Translations under genes and position numbers: made by a program
From: Musa acuminata AAA Group
Lineage: Eukaryota; Streptophyta; Magnoliopsida; Zingiberales; Musaceae
NCBI RefSeq assembly: GCF_036884655.1
Contig: NC_088357.1
Location: forward strand, 11,811,501-11,875,500
Direction of reading: 5' to 3'
DNA length: 64,000 nucleotides
In this document: piece after piece, positions 20,211-32,800 of the stretch
Layout of the letters: every line of letters starts with the position of its first letter
Numbering within the stretch: position 1 is the stretch's first letter
Notes under the pieces: model-generated
Seen by the model: the letters and a program-made list of their open reading frames with translations, nothing else
Told to the model about the DNA's origin: nothing
Databases searched by the model: none

Positions 20211-23134
20211 TGAAGGGGAATGATAAGACAATGGATTAGATTAATTAGATTAATATGAACAATATGAAATTTTATTTATTCAAAAAATATCAAAGCCATT
20301 TTTATCACGACAAGAAATTTGATATATCTTTGAACGAATTCCTGAAAAAGCTCAACTTTTTGGCTTTTTTCCCAAAAAGTATTTCTCATTTTTTAAATTT
20401 TCCAACTATATTTTTGTAATCATTGATAATTTTTCCCTAAAAATAAATTAATTATCATAAATAATATATTACTTTATTTAAATTATTAATTTATTTATTT
20501 GTGTAGTATGGTTAAAGAAATGATCAAATAGATTTTCTTAATTGTATGGATAAGTTAAGAATTTTATCGATTAATTAAATTATTAATTTATTTATTTTCT
20601 AATGAATGTTGTGTTTTTTGAAAAATAAATAATTAAAATTTATTTTTGTGTACGAATCATAAGAAATAAATATTATAATTCTATTTTTTATGTGAAAGTA
20701 AAATAAAAATAAAAATAAAAATAAAATTATTTGTTACCCTTCAAAAAAAGAACTTGTTTTCTCTTATATAAATGGGCTTCCCCTCTCTCATTTTCGGGGG
20801 AAGGATTAGAGAAAGGATTTCTCGAAAAGTACGATATCCTATTCTTTTCTTATTAGTTTTTATCTATATTTTAAAATATTTAAATTAAAATTATTATAAT
20901 TTATGTGATGCATAATAATATTTGAATTTTAATTTTTTTATAATTATTTAATTATTATATTAGAATAATTAGTTAATTTAATAATAATTCTATTTCATTT
21001 AATTAGATATATTTATATTTCAAGGAATTATATATGAATTTTTATGATTTCATTAATTTTTAAATTTAGAATCATAAATTTAAATTATTTAATTCATGAA
21101 AAGAATGGATTTAAGATTAACTATTATTTTATAATTTTTTTAAAAAAATAAAATAATATTTAAAATAGTTTCTCGGGAAGGGTCAAATTAGAATCTGATT
21201 TAAATTAAGTTAGATCGATGAAACTAGTTCATGTGGCTATATACAACCTAGCAAATATGATCAAACATAAATTAGCTTATATAGTCAAGTGTGATCTAAC
21301 CTATGTGGTTAAGCATGACCTGGCCATGTGGTCAGATATGACTCAATCTATGTGGTCAAACATGACCCAACCCATGTGGCAAGGAATAACCTAACCCATG
21401 TGATCAAATATGATATAGCTTATGTGGTTAAGCATAACTTAGCCCATAGGTATGATGTAACCGATATAGTTAGATACAAAGTAACCCATAAGGATAAATA
21501 TGACCCAACTCATGTGGACAAGCATAGTCCAACCCATGTGATCGATCATACATGACCTAATCTATATGGTTAGATATGGTCCAACCCATATGACTAGGCA
21601 TGCTCCGACCCACGAGCCAAGCATGATGTAGTTCAATGGTAAAGATTAACTTAACTATGTAACTAGTGTTACACATATCGCCCCTCTATCTAATCCATTA
21701 TACCTTAACCTAATATGCTATATTGGACAAGCATGTGTAGTGCATGTGACCCGCCCAAAGCTTACGTGAGTTGGTTTGGCCTAAACTAGCACCATACAAT
21801 ATAATCCAAATTTCTCTTTGGTTTGAGCTCGTTGGTGATTTCAAACTAACTTAATCAATTTATTAGACCTAATTGAAACTAATTAAATCTAAATTAAATT
21901 AGTTTAAGGTGATTCTAGACTAGTTCTATAAGTATTTGATGTTGGTTCATTAGGTTTTAATTAAATTGAATTTGGTTTAAACCAATTCAGCTATTTCAAC
22001 CAGGGTTTTGATTGATTAAAAACTCTTAGATATTTATGTCTTATATATTTATGATTTGATAAACTTAAATTTTTTATTTAAAAATGATTATTAGTATTCT
22101 CATATTTTTTTTTTATATTAAATTAATGATATTAATATAATTATTATCATATAATATATATGATTATACTAAGTGGTTCACATTATAAGTGTAACATATA
22201 AAAGAAGCTACAGACTCATCGTAATAGGAAGCCACCAATGGACATAATCTAAGAAGATTATACATGAAGCATGATCCCTCATGATATGTTATCATACTAC
22301 ATCTTGGATTCATACATAAATGAATGGATGAATATAATATTATATTATTTTTAATAATATAAAAAATTATAATAAAATATTAAAATATTATAAAATAATA
22401 TTTTTATATAAATTTTATAAAAATATTATAATACTTTTAATAATACTAAAAAAATACTATTACACAATATAAAGACACAATACTATATTATAATTTTTTA
22501 ATAGTACTGAAAATACTTTATTATAAATATAAAAAATATTATAATTGGACCAGTTTACCCTATAGACCGGTCCATTAAAAAAAAAAGGATAAGCAGAGAG
22601 TGCTTCAGGTATTAAAAAAAGATATTGTTTAAAAATTCTAAAAAAACGTAGGATGCTTCGGTGGGTTTCTCAAGAAAAATCCAAAAAATATATATTTTTT
22701 ACCTGTTATTGGACCATTAGGATTTCAAAATGGAAATTTTAGAATTCCGAAGCATTATTATCCATCACATTATTGTCACCGTACTCTGTGCATGTCAAAC
22801 ATTCCCCTATTATCTTGGCATAATATATGTCATCCTTGTGTGCGTGCATGGCAGACACATTGTGAGGACCTTCGTGCCCACAAAGTGCCTTTTAAGGTTG
22901 GATAACAACTCAGGTACTAACCAAAGCTCCACACCCAACGTGCGACGAATCAGAATATGGAGGATAAACGTCAACATCTTGATGATAAAGGAAGCACCAT
23001 TGCAGACATTAAATGTTTCTTGTTCATTCGAAGAAGAGGAATCCAGGAACTCTTTCTCAAACTCTAATTCATCGTCTCCATCTTCTTATTGACAGATGCA
23101 TATTCTTTCTTATTGATAGATGAATGGATCCTAT
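20211..23134. other. AT-rich intergenic region
   Basis: No gene is recognised. Contents are long A/T tracts, an (AAAAT)n stretch near 20,700-20,726, a plus-strand TATATAAAT at about 20,764 with a CT-rich sequence after it (possibly an old LTR or promoter remnant), and the 24-bp minisatellite. An open frame on the plus strand at 22,730-23,092 (120 codons) has a low-complexity Glu/Ser/Asn end and matches nothing I know. The part next to 23,134 is probably YUCCA 3' UTR. Confidence 0.45.
21227..21630. repeat. 24-bp minisatellite, about 17 diverged copies
   Basis: Unit close to CATGTGGTCAAGCATGACCCAAC plus one base. The period of 24 keeps one frame open for nine or more units (21328-21555), giving a repeated VKHDPTHV-like octapeptide. 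Copies diverge most at the ends. Confidence 0.85.
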
Positions 23135-24644
23135 TCATTGTGTATGCTTGTAGTCGTCACCAATATCATTAGCTATTTTTAATGCATCTTCTGCAGACCC
23201 ATAAATCCCTCTCCTTGCAAGCCCAGCACAGTAAAGTCCATTCCGCCCTTTCCAGTTGTTGGGGTGCGTCTGCTTCGCCATTCCAGTTTCGTCGATAAGA
23301 GAGTCATCACCCTGCACCCACCTCGTAAATAGATGATAATATACATGTATGCTCTCATGCATGCAGTGTTCATGTGTGTGAAGTGCAAGAACATTAATTA
23401 CCTTGAGCCATCTCTTCACTGTGCTTCTGTAGCCTGTAGCGAGAACGATGGCGTCGAAGTGCTGAGTCCTTCCATCGGAGAACGTCACGTCGTTTCCTTC
23501 GATGTGCTTTATCGCAGGTAAAACCTGTAACGCATCCAGTTGAGGGATTAGGGTTTGGTCGATTCACGTGGATAAGTAAGATACAGCAAAGACAAAAAAA
23601 AAACCACACACCTTTATGTCTCCAGACTTTATCTTCTTCACTGTGCCACAATCCAGGACAGGATACACTGGGGTGTGCTCCTTGAGATACAACGGTCCCT
23701 TTGCCGGTCTGCGGATGCCATACTTGGCCAGACTGCCAAACTCTAGATGGCATAGTAGGAGAATGACGGTGTCCACCACTTTACATGGAAATAATCTGCT
23801 TAGAATCATGGCCTTTACCCATATCTCTTTGGTTACAATGTGGAACTGCATCAAACAAGTCATGTTTTTAGATCAAATTGAGATCAGCATTGTAACATGA
23901 ATCGAAAGTTGCATTCTTGCACGGAGGTAAATGAGTCGTTGGGCGTCTGCTTTGGCTGCAGCTGACGCACGCATGAGGCGTCAAGAATACGTGCATGGGT
24001 TGGTGGATACAAACCTTGTTTCTTACTACGATGTGAGTGGTGGCGCCATTCTCGGCCAGATCGAGCGCCACCTCCATGCCGGAGTTACCGCACCCAACCA
24101 CCAGCACCGACTTGCCTTTGTACTCCGAACCGGAGCGGTACAGGCTCGAGTGCACCACCGGGCCGCTGAACCCCTCCAGCCCCGGGATCTTCGGCACCAC
24201 CATCTCGTCATTCTCCCCGGTCGCCACCACCACGTACCTCGCCACGTACTCCTCCATGCTCCCGTCCTCGCCGTTCGTCGCTACGAGCCGCCACCTCCCC
24301 GCCTCCTCGTCGTACTTCGTCGACTCCACCTTGCGCTGCAGGTTGATCCGGAGGCGGAACCGCGCCGCGTAGTCTTCCAGGTACCGGATGAAGTCCTGCT
24401 TGGGAATGTACATCGGCGTCTCCGGCGGGTGCGGCGCGTGCGGCAGCTGGCAGAACTGCTTCTGCAGGTGGAGGGAGACGCGGTCGTAGCAGCGGTTGCG
24501 CCAGAGGGAGGCGATACAATCTTCGCGCTCCAGGATGACGCACGGCACCGACAGCTCCGTCAGGCACGCCGCCGCCGCAAGCCCGGACTGCCCAGCTCCA
24601 ACTATCACCACCACCTCCTCCCCCATCACTCTCGTGTTCTCCAT
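23135..24644 (-). CDS. YUC11: YUCCA-type flavin monooxygenase (YUC10/YUC11 clade), complete
   Basis: Four exons, all phase 0: 24644-24015, 23845-23612, 23524-23402, 23311-23135; 387 residues, the usual size of the YUC10/11 clade. Visible motifs are the FAD-binding VGAGQSG (15-21), the NADPH-binding GCGNSG (184-189), a VVATGEN motif after the first Rossmann region, and the LATGY signature (316-320). The C-terminus has the typical WKGRNGLYCAGLARRGI segment. In the family the enzyme oxidatively decarboxylates indole-3-pyruvate to indole-3-acetic acid, the last step of the main auxin pathway, in the cytosol. The late blocks (GDDSLIDETGMAKQ, KIKSGDIKV) look closer to Arabidopsis YUC11 than YUC10 from memory. 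Exon 1 is GC-rich (typical of grasses and Zingiberales). No broken motif was seen, so it is probably functional. Confidence 0.92.
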
Positions 24645-24707
24645 GTGGCCTTTACTCGGAGTCTTGGGTGAACGACGGGCGCAGTGAACTCTAATTGTTT
24701 CCTTTGG

Positions 24708-24714
24708 TTTATAT
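24708..24714 (-). promoter_or_regulatory. Candidate TATA box of the YUCCA gene
   Basis: Minus strand reads CATATAAACC about 64 bases before the ATG. This would imply a leader of only about 30-35 bases. Confidence 0.4.
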
Positions 24715-24720
24715 GGTTGT

Positions 24721-27479
24721 CGAGATCTACCGTTTAAGAAGGCAATAATAATATTATCGAACGGAATGCCAATACATATTTTAGGAAAAATGTCATAATT
24801 CCATTAAGTGTATGTAATGCCAACTCTTTTATGCCATCAGATTGGATTTCCTAAGTCATCATTGGTGACGCACGGGTGAGTCAGATGGGTAATTAATACC
24901 ATAATCCTAATCCTGTAGTTTAGATGACAAGAGATTAAAAAGCAAAATAATTGATCTATGAATCAATTAATGTAATTTTTGAATTTTTTTTTATTTATTT
25001 TTGATATTCTTGAAACACATCTGAGTATCTATTTTATCATGATATTTGATATAAAAAGTTTATAAATTTATTATTTTAAAAGTAAAATAATTGATCTAAC
25101 TTTTTTTCTCTTCACATTGAAGGTTTTTTTTTTTGTAATGTAAATTTTGGCTTGTGATTTGTTTATTATTTTGCTATTTAGTGTTAAAAGATATAGTAGT
25201 TGTTGATCCATTAAAAAAAGAGAAAGAAAACTTTAATGTTTAGCACATCTTTTCCTAACAACTTGGAGGGGAGAAAGAGGACATGAATATAAAGATTAGA
25301 TTTTGGAGTTTAAGTCTCTATGAAAACCATCGTAAATTTGATATGGCGCAGGCCAAAAATATCATGTTGTTAAAGTTTAGACATGATAGGATACGCCTAT
25401 CAATTCATTTGATCACAATCGTATCTTTCTAAGTTTATCTTAGTCTATTAGAGTATTAACGAGTATTCTTATTTTATTCATGAATAATTCTTTTCCTCTC
25501 CTCATTTTTAAATATTATGTTGGTTCTGATATTAAATATTTGATTTTTGGATAAGAGCACTATTAGACATGGGAAGAGAACATGCAGAACGTGTTGTTCA
25601 TAATGTAAAAAGAAAAAAAAAGACCATTATTAGTTGGACCGCTAGTGTGAACATAGTGGTCTTTGACATGTTAGGATCGTCAGTGTGAACATAGTGGTCT
25701 TTGACATGTTAGTTGTTTCGTTAGGAAGTTGATGGACTTATCATGAATTAGGTCGGGGATAGTCGGCCTATTGCCTTCGTTTGACCTAAACTAGTAATAC
25801 ACCCATCGAATCCTTAAAAGTTATCTTAAACTTGTGTGATGTGAGATTAATCAAAATAATAATATATATTTTATTAGAGCAAACATACAATTGAGATGAA
25901 AAAAAAGGGTAGAACTAATTTGTGATCATGTCCAACATTTATAAACACCTCTAATCGCATCCTGCATTATCATATAATTAATTCACTGAAATGATTGACT
26001 TTAATAATCTAACAAATGTTTTGTCTACATGCAGTTTGATTTTTTTTAGCTAATGAAAGTGCTTCTTTCAAGGAAAAAGAAGAGAAAAGAAACGTTATAA
26101 GATCATTATTCCCGTGATGGAATCTATCAAATTGTAGCTAATATAAACATGTAGTTAACAAGAAGATAATTCATCATCATCATCATCATTATCATCATCT
26201 CAGAAATTGCATGAACCTTCATTTTAGTTGATAAAAAAATAGAAAAATAATAAATACTATTTATTCAAAATTAAAAATATTACTATGTCCCTTTCTCACT
26301 AACTAAAAAAATAATATATATCAACTCAATTTACTTTCCTATACAGATGAGAAAGATTATAATATCTATCAAGTCTGACAAACTCGGCAAAATAATATTT
26401 CTAATAAACCATGGAACTGAATAATTATGCTTCAAAATATTAATGAGAATCAATAAATAAGATTCTATATGCACTCATCAATCAATCGGTAAAAATGGGA
26501 TCAACATCCCCCCCTTTCTTAGAATCATCATAGTTTAATATGATCCCTACAAAAGGAGGGGACTATTAAATTCTCTCTCCTGCCTAATGCTATCAGAAAC
26601 TTTGGCCTTATTATAAGCCAAGACTGAACCCACAACCAATGTTAGAAACAGATATGTTAGAATGATTATAAAGAGCATTGGTGCATTCTCTTCAAATCCA
26701 CCATAAACCTATAACAACAACAAAGGCAGCTACTAGTGAGCCCAATTCTCCCTCCAATTAAGCCCCTCACCAATTCAATCCATGGCTACACCAAAGAAGG
26801 ATCATAAAGATTAAGTTTTCGATTCAATAAAGGTGAAAAGAAAATAATGTATTAGTAAAAAAAAAAAAAGTAATGTTCAAGAGATTAAGTAGTGGCAACA
26901 CAAAAATGATAAATTAGGAAGGAGAAAAGCATATGCAGATTTTGTGGTGGTAGTCTCAATAGGATCTGACTTTCAAAACTAAAAATCATCGCATGACATA
27001 AAAGAGAGATTAAATTGATAATTTCTCAAAATTAGGTCCTTCCCAAAAGTGACATAAAACTTGTCAATATTCCAAACTCTGTTTGTAAGAAAATCTATCA
27101 CACAAATCAATTTTAGAAACATTAATCAAAGTTGACAAACAGTTAAATGAAATCCACATATCACCCAAATTACAATCGAAGAACCACCAATAAATTTCAT
27201 AAAGCCATTATGGAAGGAAACCAACACTTACAAAAAAAAAAAATCCAACACCAACTAGTATTAACATGGTTATTAATATTCCAAAGGTCAATAATATTAT
27301 ATTTAATTTTACCATCTATTAATATTATATTCCAAAGGTCCCCATTGTTCAAATATAAGAGAATACGCTTATTCTATAAAGTCTATACATAAATCTCCCT
27401 CGTTCTTAAGGTAAATCATATTGTCCTAAGCCACTAAATGAATGCTCTTGGTTTTACTGGAGTTAGATCATAAGAAATT
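24721..27479. other. AT-rich intergenic region
   Basis: No gene is seen. It contains a 38-bp tandem duplication (25,644-25,712), an imperfect (ATC)n tract near 26,169-26,200 and scattered A/T runs. The right-hand part may include the eroded 3' end of the LINE that follows. Confidence 0.5.
25644..25712. repeat. 38-bp-period duplication
   Basis: The 31-base segment that begins AGTGTGAACATAGTGGTC occurs at 25644-25674 and identically at 25682-25712. Confidence 0.9.
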
Positions 27480-28600
27480 CATCGTAAATTAAGTAATCTT
27501 ATCCGATATGCTATACTGCATCTAAGTCATGCTCAATGGATAAAAGAGAATAGAATTAAACATCAAATTAATCAAAGTGATGGACCCAATCTAAGACAAT
27601 AAGGATCCATGCCATCACCCTAAGCGATCCATAACTGGTCGGACCAAGGAACCAAGGTCAGATTTAGTAATGTACTTGGGGACAATAAGTGCACTCAGAT
27701 ACGAGGAAATGACCCTCTCTCACTTAGAAGAAAATACAAATCTCTCTCTTGATATCCCTCGTAATATGCTTACGAAAAAAGGTATTTGATTTGACCATAT
27801 TCACCCTCTAATTAGTCAAAGACTCGTATACACTTAAAATCTACTGAGTGGTATGGCAAGAATACTTATTTGCATGAAAGGATAACAAAATCTCATCAAC
27901 ATATATAATGTAATAAATTTTAAATAATCTCTTAAAACAAAAGAGAGAAATAGCACTTCTAACACATGCATCATTAAGAAAGAATGATAAAATCTATGAC
28001 ATAAGGATATAAGAAACAGAGAAATAAAGTCACCGTATCGGATACCACTACATCCCTTGAGAGGGGTGCTCGTTCACTAGACAAACAAAAGTAAGATAGA
28101 GATACATGTATTAATATAAGAGATAAACTTATTAAAAAACTTAGTAAGTTTTATAATAGCTAAGATGGCATCCCACGAAATCCTATGGTAAGCCTTTACA
28201 AATCAATCTTAATCGTAATAAAAAGATATCGATCCTTGAGTTATAAAGAGAATATGTCACTTTATTGGTAATAAAAATATTATCATTAATGGATCGAATC
28301 TCTTGAAAGATAACAATATTAAGATGAGGCTTTATCCTATTAATCAATACTTTGGCAAGAATTATAAAGTTGATATTGCAAAGCGAAATAGGTCTAAAAT
28401 CTCTTATTTCATGGTATTCTTAAATTTAAGAATAGACAAAAGAAATATCTTGACCTAATCGAGAAGGAGAAGCATGATCCTTAAAGGCTTGAATAATAGA
28501 GAAAGAAAAATCTCTCAATAGAAATGATAAAACTCAACTATAAAACTATTCGAACTCATATTAGGTCAACAAGATAAAACCACAAGAAGCTATGAAGATT
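27480..28600 (-). mobile_element. Decayed L1-type LINE, reverse-transcriptase region
   Basis: Reading the minus strand with frame changes gives the ordered landmarks of plant L1-type reverse transcriptases. A SRLGQDISF region is followed by DFRPISLCN (28,412-28,376), which is the family's invariant DFRPISLCN, then ILAKVLINRIKP. A region matching the SKAYDRVSWDF block (frame-shifted, about 28,200) comes next. The catalytic YADD position reads YVDEILLSF (about 27,906-27,880), with the second Asp lost. The tail reads ITLINLMFNSILFYPLS (about 27,580-27,530), as in the family's post-RT segment. Multiple stops and the changed YADD show it is dead. Neither the endonuclease domain nor a poly-A end was located. 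Confidence 0.8.
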
Positions 28601-28662
28601 ACTATTTGGGATGAAGAAAAAGGGTATACGGTGTTCTTAAATATAAAAATTCTTATCTTCTA

Positions 28663-28664
<2 letters not shown>

Positions 28665-28732
<68 letters not shown>
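28665..28732. repeat. (TA)n microsatellite
   Basis: About 33 uninterrupted AT units. Confidence 0.95.
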
Positions 28733-28733
<1 letters not shown>

Positions 28734-29827
28734 GGGCAGGATATGCAATGTTATACAATTTTTTTTTTTTACAAAGAGTAAATGATCAAACAATATAGGA
28801 ACCGAAAACTTTGAAACTTCTTGTAGGAAGAGGAAGAAAGCAAGAAGAATAATTTTGTATGAATCATATATGTTCACAATAAATATATTAGACAAGTGTA
28901 GATGAGTAAAATGAATGATGCCTATAAATGTGACACGTCAGTGCACGGATATAATTTTTCCTTGTTAATCATTGTGATGCCAGCTCCGAAATATGGGATT
29001 ATGTTGGACTAACTGGTTTCCTAGAAAGGTATTGACATGTGATCAATGTGAGCATATTATGGTTATGGAAGGGAAGCCAAGCAGTATAATTTTGAAGACA
29101 ACATGACAAATGGTAACTTTGTTTTTGTTTTGTTTTTTCTTTTTTTGAATAGTTAGAAATTGGTTACAGAAAATAGATAATTCTATTATCTATTATTATT
29201 TTATATTATTTATTATCTTTTTGTTTTATTCCTGTAATATTTTTGTTTTATTATAATTGTGCCTATCATACACCTGAATGGTATGGTTAATTGTAATCAA
29301 AGCCCAAGATGGTCATTTGGAGAAATAAAATGATATCTTATGTTCATGTGTTTTTTCTTTAAATGAAAAAACATACGAACAATATCTAAGCCAATAAATA
29401 TATTAATAAATAATAATATACTCATCAGATCCTTATAAGTCTAAGTTTTTATCCACGAGCAACTCACTCCAACTGCTGGTTATTTCTGTTGTAATCCAGA
29501 CTGAACGAACTGTGTTTGAAAACACTTTTTAACACAAATAATCAAATCTGAGAAGCTATATCAATCTTACTATGGAAAGATAGTTACTAGCTTTCCGCTG
29601 GAAAAGAGTTGAAATCAAAACCTAGAAGTTATGAACAAGCGGCAACACAAATGTTCCACTGCATATGGTGCAGTGCTGCAGATTCACAAACTAAGGGACA
29701 TGCATACTGTGGTACATCCAGTTAACCACCATCATTCACATGCACAAACATCCACATTTATTAGATATATTACATGGAAAATGCAGTTTAATAGATATAA
29801 CCTTCAGATTGGCATGATTTGTCAGGA
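28733..29827. other. Intergenic region, 3' flank of the F-box gene
   Basis: AT-rich, no gene recognised. The last few hundred bases before 29,828 are less AT-rich and probably include the F-box gene 3' UTR. Confidence 0.5.
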
Positions 29828-32800
29828 TCATGTGGCATTTGATCCAACAGATGAGATCCGGATACGCATTCCTTGGTTGGTTATGCCATAGTTGAGCAAA
29901 TCAAAGACCTCGTCCTCGTTGCCCATGGCGAGATCACCCAGAGACACTATGTGAGAGTGGTGCTCATTAGGCATGGGGAAGCCGTAAAACCGCCTACATA
30001 GCATAAACCACCTCACGCATACTTGTCGCTCGAGTATTTGGCAGATTTCAAGTGCTTCCATTAGATCAACAGTCTGGGATGCCACCACCATAGAGAAGAT
30101 CATTAGTTTGGTATCCCGAACTTTTGAACTGATGAATCAGGTAAGATTCCTAACATGATTTTGGACTAAAGAGAACTTCACAAAAAGAATAATTCATGCA
30201 GAATAAGAATCCTTAAGTAAATTTGATTCTACATAATGCCACAGAAAAGATGCTCCCTTGTGACCTATGTCCAAATGATCGATCACATAATTCCCTCCCT
30301 AGATCCCAGATCCAGTATTGGCGGGAGCCATATGCACTAGATGATCCTTCTTTTTATTTGATTCCATATAGAAGATAACTAGAATTTGCATGGATAATGT
30401 TATTCGTTAATGTTCGTGCAACGCAGAATAACCAAGTATATGCTGTTATTACACAATGTTGTGGTTGCTAGCACAGTCTTGCTTTCTGTTATAGAAGATA
30501 CTATGTTATGGATGTTTTCTATGCTTTTAATTAGACTAAAGAAACAATCATGTTGATGTTTAATTATTGGATTTGACCTTACATACAGAATCTCTAGACT
30601 AATCTAAAATAATTCGAGAACATTATAAATTAGACTGACCCCATTTGAACTAATCCTACAATTCTTTTTCACATCTATTGAAAATGATTAGAACTATGAC
30701 CTATTTTATGCTGTAAACAATGGGCAAGGTTTCAAGAACAAATTGACATTCAACAGTGACAACTGTCTGCAACAGGATAGAATATTCACTTCTATCTCCA
30801 GGAATCAATTTGAAGACCTCAGTGAAAATGTTTTAGATTATAGCTCAAACAATGTTGAGAACCAAGTTTATGTGGTAGTCAAATTACTTTCTCATTAACT
30901 TTTCCATGTGTTTTATTTTCAGGTATAATTCAAGATCAGCTATTCTTAGCTTCTGTTCAGAGCTAAATTTAAGAATCTAAAACAATTTATAAAATGAAAG
31001 TTTAGCCAGCAATTTGTATTCTGTGACATCTTCTATCATAGAAGTCCCAAGTCTTCACTCTAAAATACGCACCACCTATATCAGTCATTTAAAGTGTTGC
31101 AATAGAAAGATTTACTAATCTGCCACATTGACAATATTTCACTATAATTACAACTTCTAAAAAGATGTTACAGGGAATCACTAAGTTTAGTTAAGGAAAG
31201 AGGCCATATATTGCTTTATATTGTCTAGAAAAAGCAAGCAGCATGTTTGCCAAAATATAATAACAGCCGACCTTTACATGTCTTCTTGATCATTCCTTAC
31301 TGGAAAGATAAGTGCCACATCATGAAACCAAAATGTGAAAGTTAAAAGTTGACATGAAACTAAAAAAGAATCACTTTAGAGTACCAACAGATCTTGTTAA
31401 AGGGGATTGACAAATATCAAGGAATAATTAATTTTACAAACCCTATCATCCTGGTTAAAGAATAATCAACAATAATCTAAAACCCAAGGAAATGTAATAC
31501 AGGAAGTTTGTGTAGAGGATTACTGACTGGTATTTCCAGAAAAGATATGCAATAATGACACCCAATCAGATTCAATAGCACGTTCTGCTCTCTTCTGAAC
31601 AGAAACAGCTGCACGTCCCTAAAACCAAGTTTCATCGACGTCAGATCACCAATTGCTTTCATGTAAAAACGAATTTCCAGTGACCCACTCTGTGTCGACC
31701 CTTCCACATATTTTATTACAGCAGAAACAGCACTGGCCATTTTCTTGTGCTCGTTCATGTAAAAAGCTTTGCATTCCTACAAAATAAAATAACAGTTAAA
31801 AAGTTTATGTGACGCCATTATTCTCTGTACTACATTTATTGTACCATAAGTGATTATTGGGAAGTGAGCACGTAAATTAATTTCTGGGTAAAAGATACAT
31901 TACAGTGATCAATTAAATCAAACTGAAATGAACAGAGATACAATATCCAAAAAAATCTTCATTGCCACCGCAAAGGATGTTATGCTCTGAACAAGTATAT
32001 CAAGGACAGACAAATGAGAATAATGCCTCAGATGTACAAAATTCAGTTGATGATTTTGATTGTACTGTAATTACTTCTAACTTTAGAGGGACCAACATTT
32101 CTTCTTTTGACTTTTGAAATTGCATGGCCATGATCCTTTCTTTTTTAATTCACAGGAAACATTGCCATACAACTACAGTGATATCAAGGGTTGTCACTCA
32201 GTATTCAGATGTGAATTCCTTTCCTAATTGCAATGAGTGAAATACAACCCTGTCTAAACAAGGGTTGTCTCTTCTACTAGTATAATTTTTGAAACTATAA
32301 TTTTATCCTTAAATTTCTTCACTTCGCAATATCCCTGTCTAAACAATACCTATGCCGCTTTTTTGTTTATTTTTTAATAAACCAAAATTTATGTCCAGTA
32401 TTATCAATATTTTTAGATATTTTATCTACTCAGTTCCTTATAAACAGATTATGTAAATTATTCTTCGCTTCATTAATATGTATCAATCTTAATTCTTTCC
32501 CTAAAAGTGTTTCTACATTCTAAATTGATAGCTTAACCCTTTGGTTTGAACTCATTTTTTTAACATATATTGGCAATACAACATGAAACTCTTACCTATT
32601 TTGCACTATATCCAAACGAGTCGCTTCCGGACAAGCAATTTAAGACACCTAGATGGTGAAGAAATCTCACATGACTTGCGTAACCTTACAATGAAAGTAG
32701 TCAAGATTCATTTCGATGAAATCTAACATAGTTTATGTTGGCTATCAGTGTCCTAATGCAATCATCTATTTTTCTCATTTGAGCCTGGAATTGTTGTTAG

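Noticed and set aside
20753..20860. Possible LTR or viral promoter (TATATAAAT plus CT-rich leader)
   Set aside because: No matching second copy, target duplication, primer-binding site or coding region was found nearby, so it was not called as a mobile element.
22730..23092. Plus-strand 120-codon open frame beside the YUCCA 3' end
   Set aside because: No recognisable domain, low-complexity C-terminus and no convincing promoter. It probably overlaps the YUCCA 3' UTR by chance.
23931..24671. Plus-strand 246-codon open frame
   Set aside because: It is the antisense shadow of YUCCA exon 1 and is Arg/His-rich with no known match.
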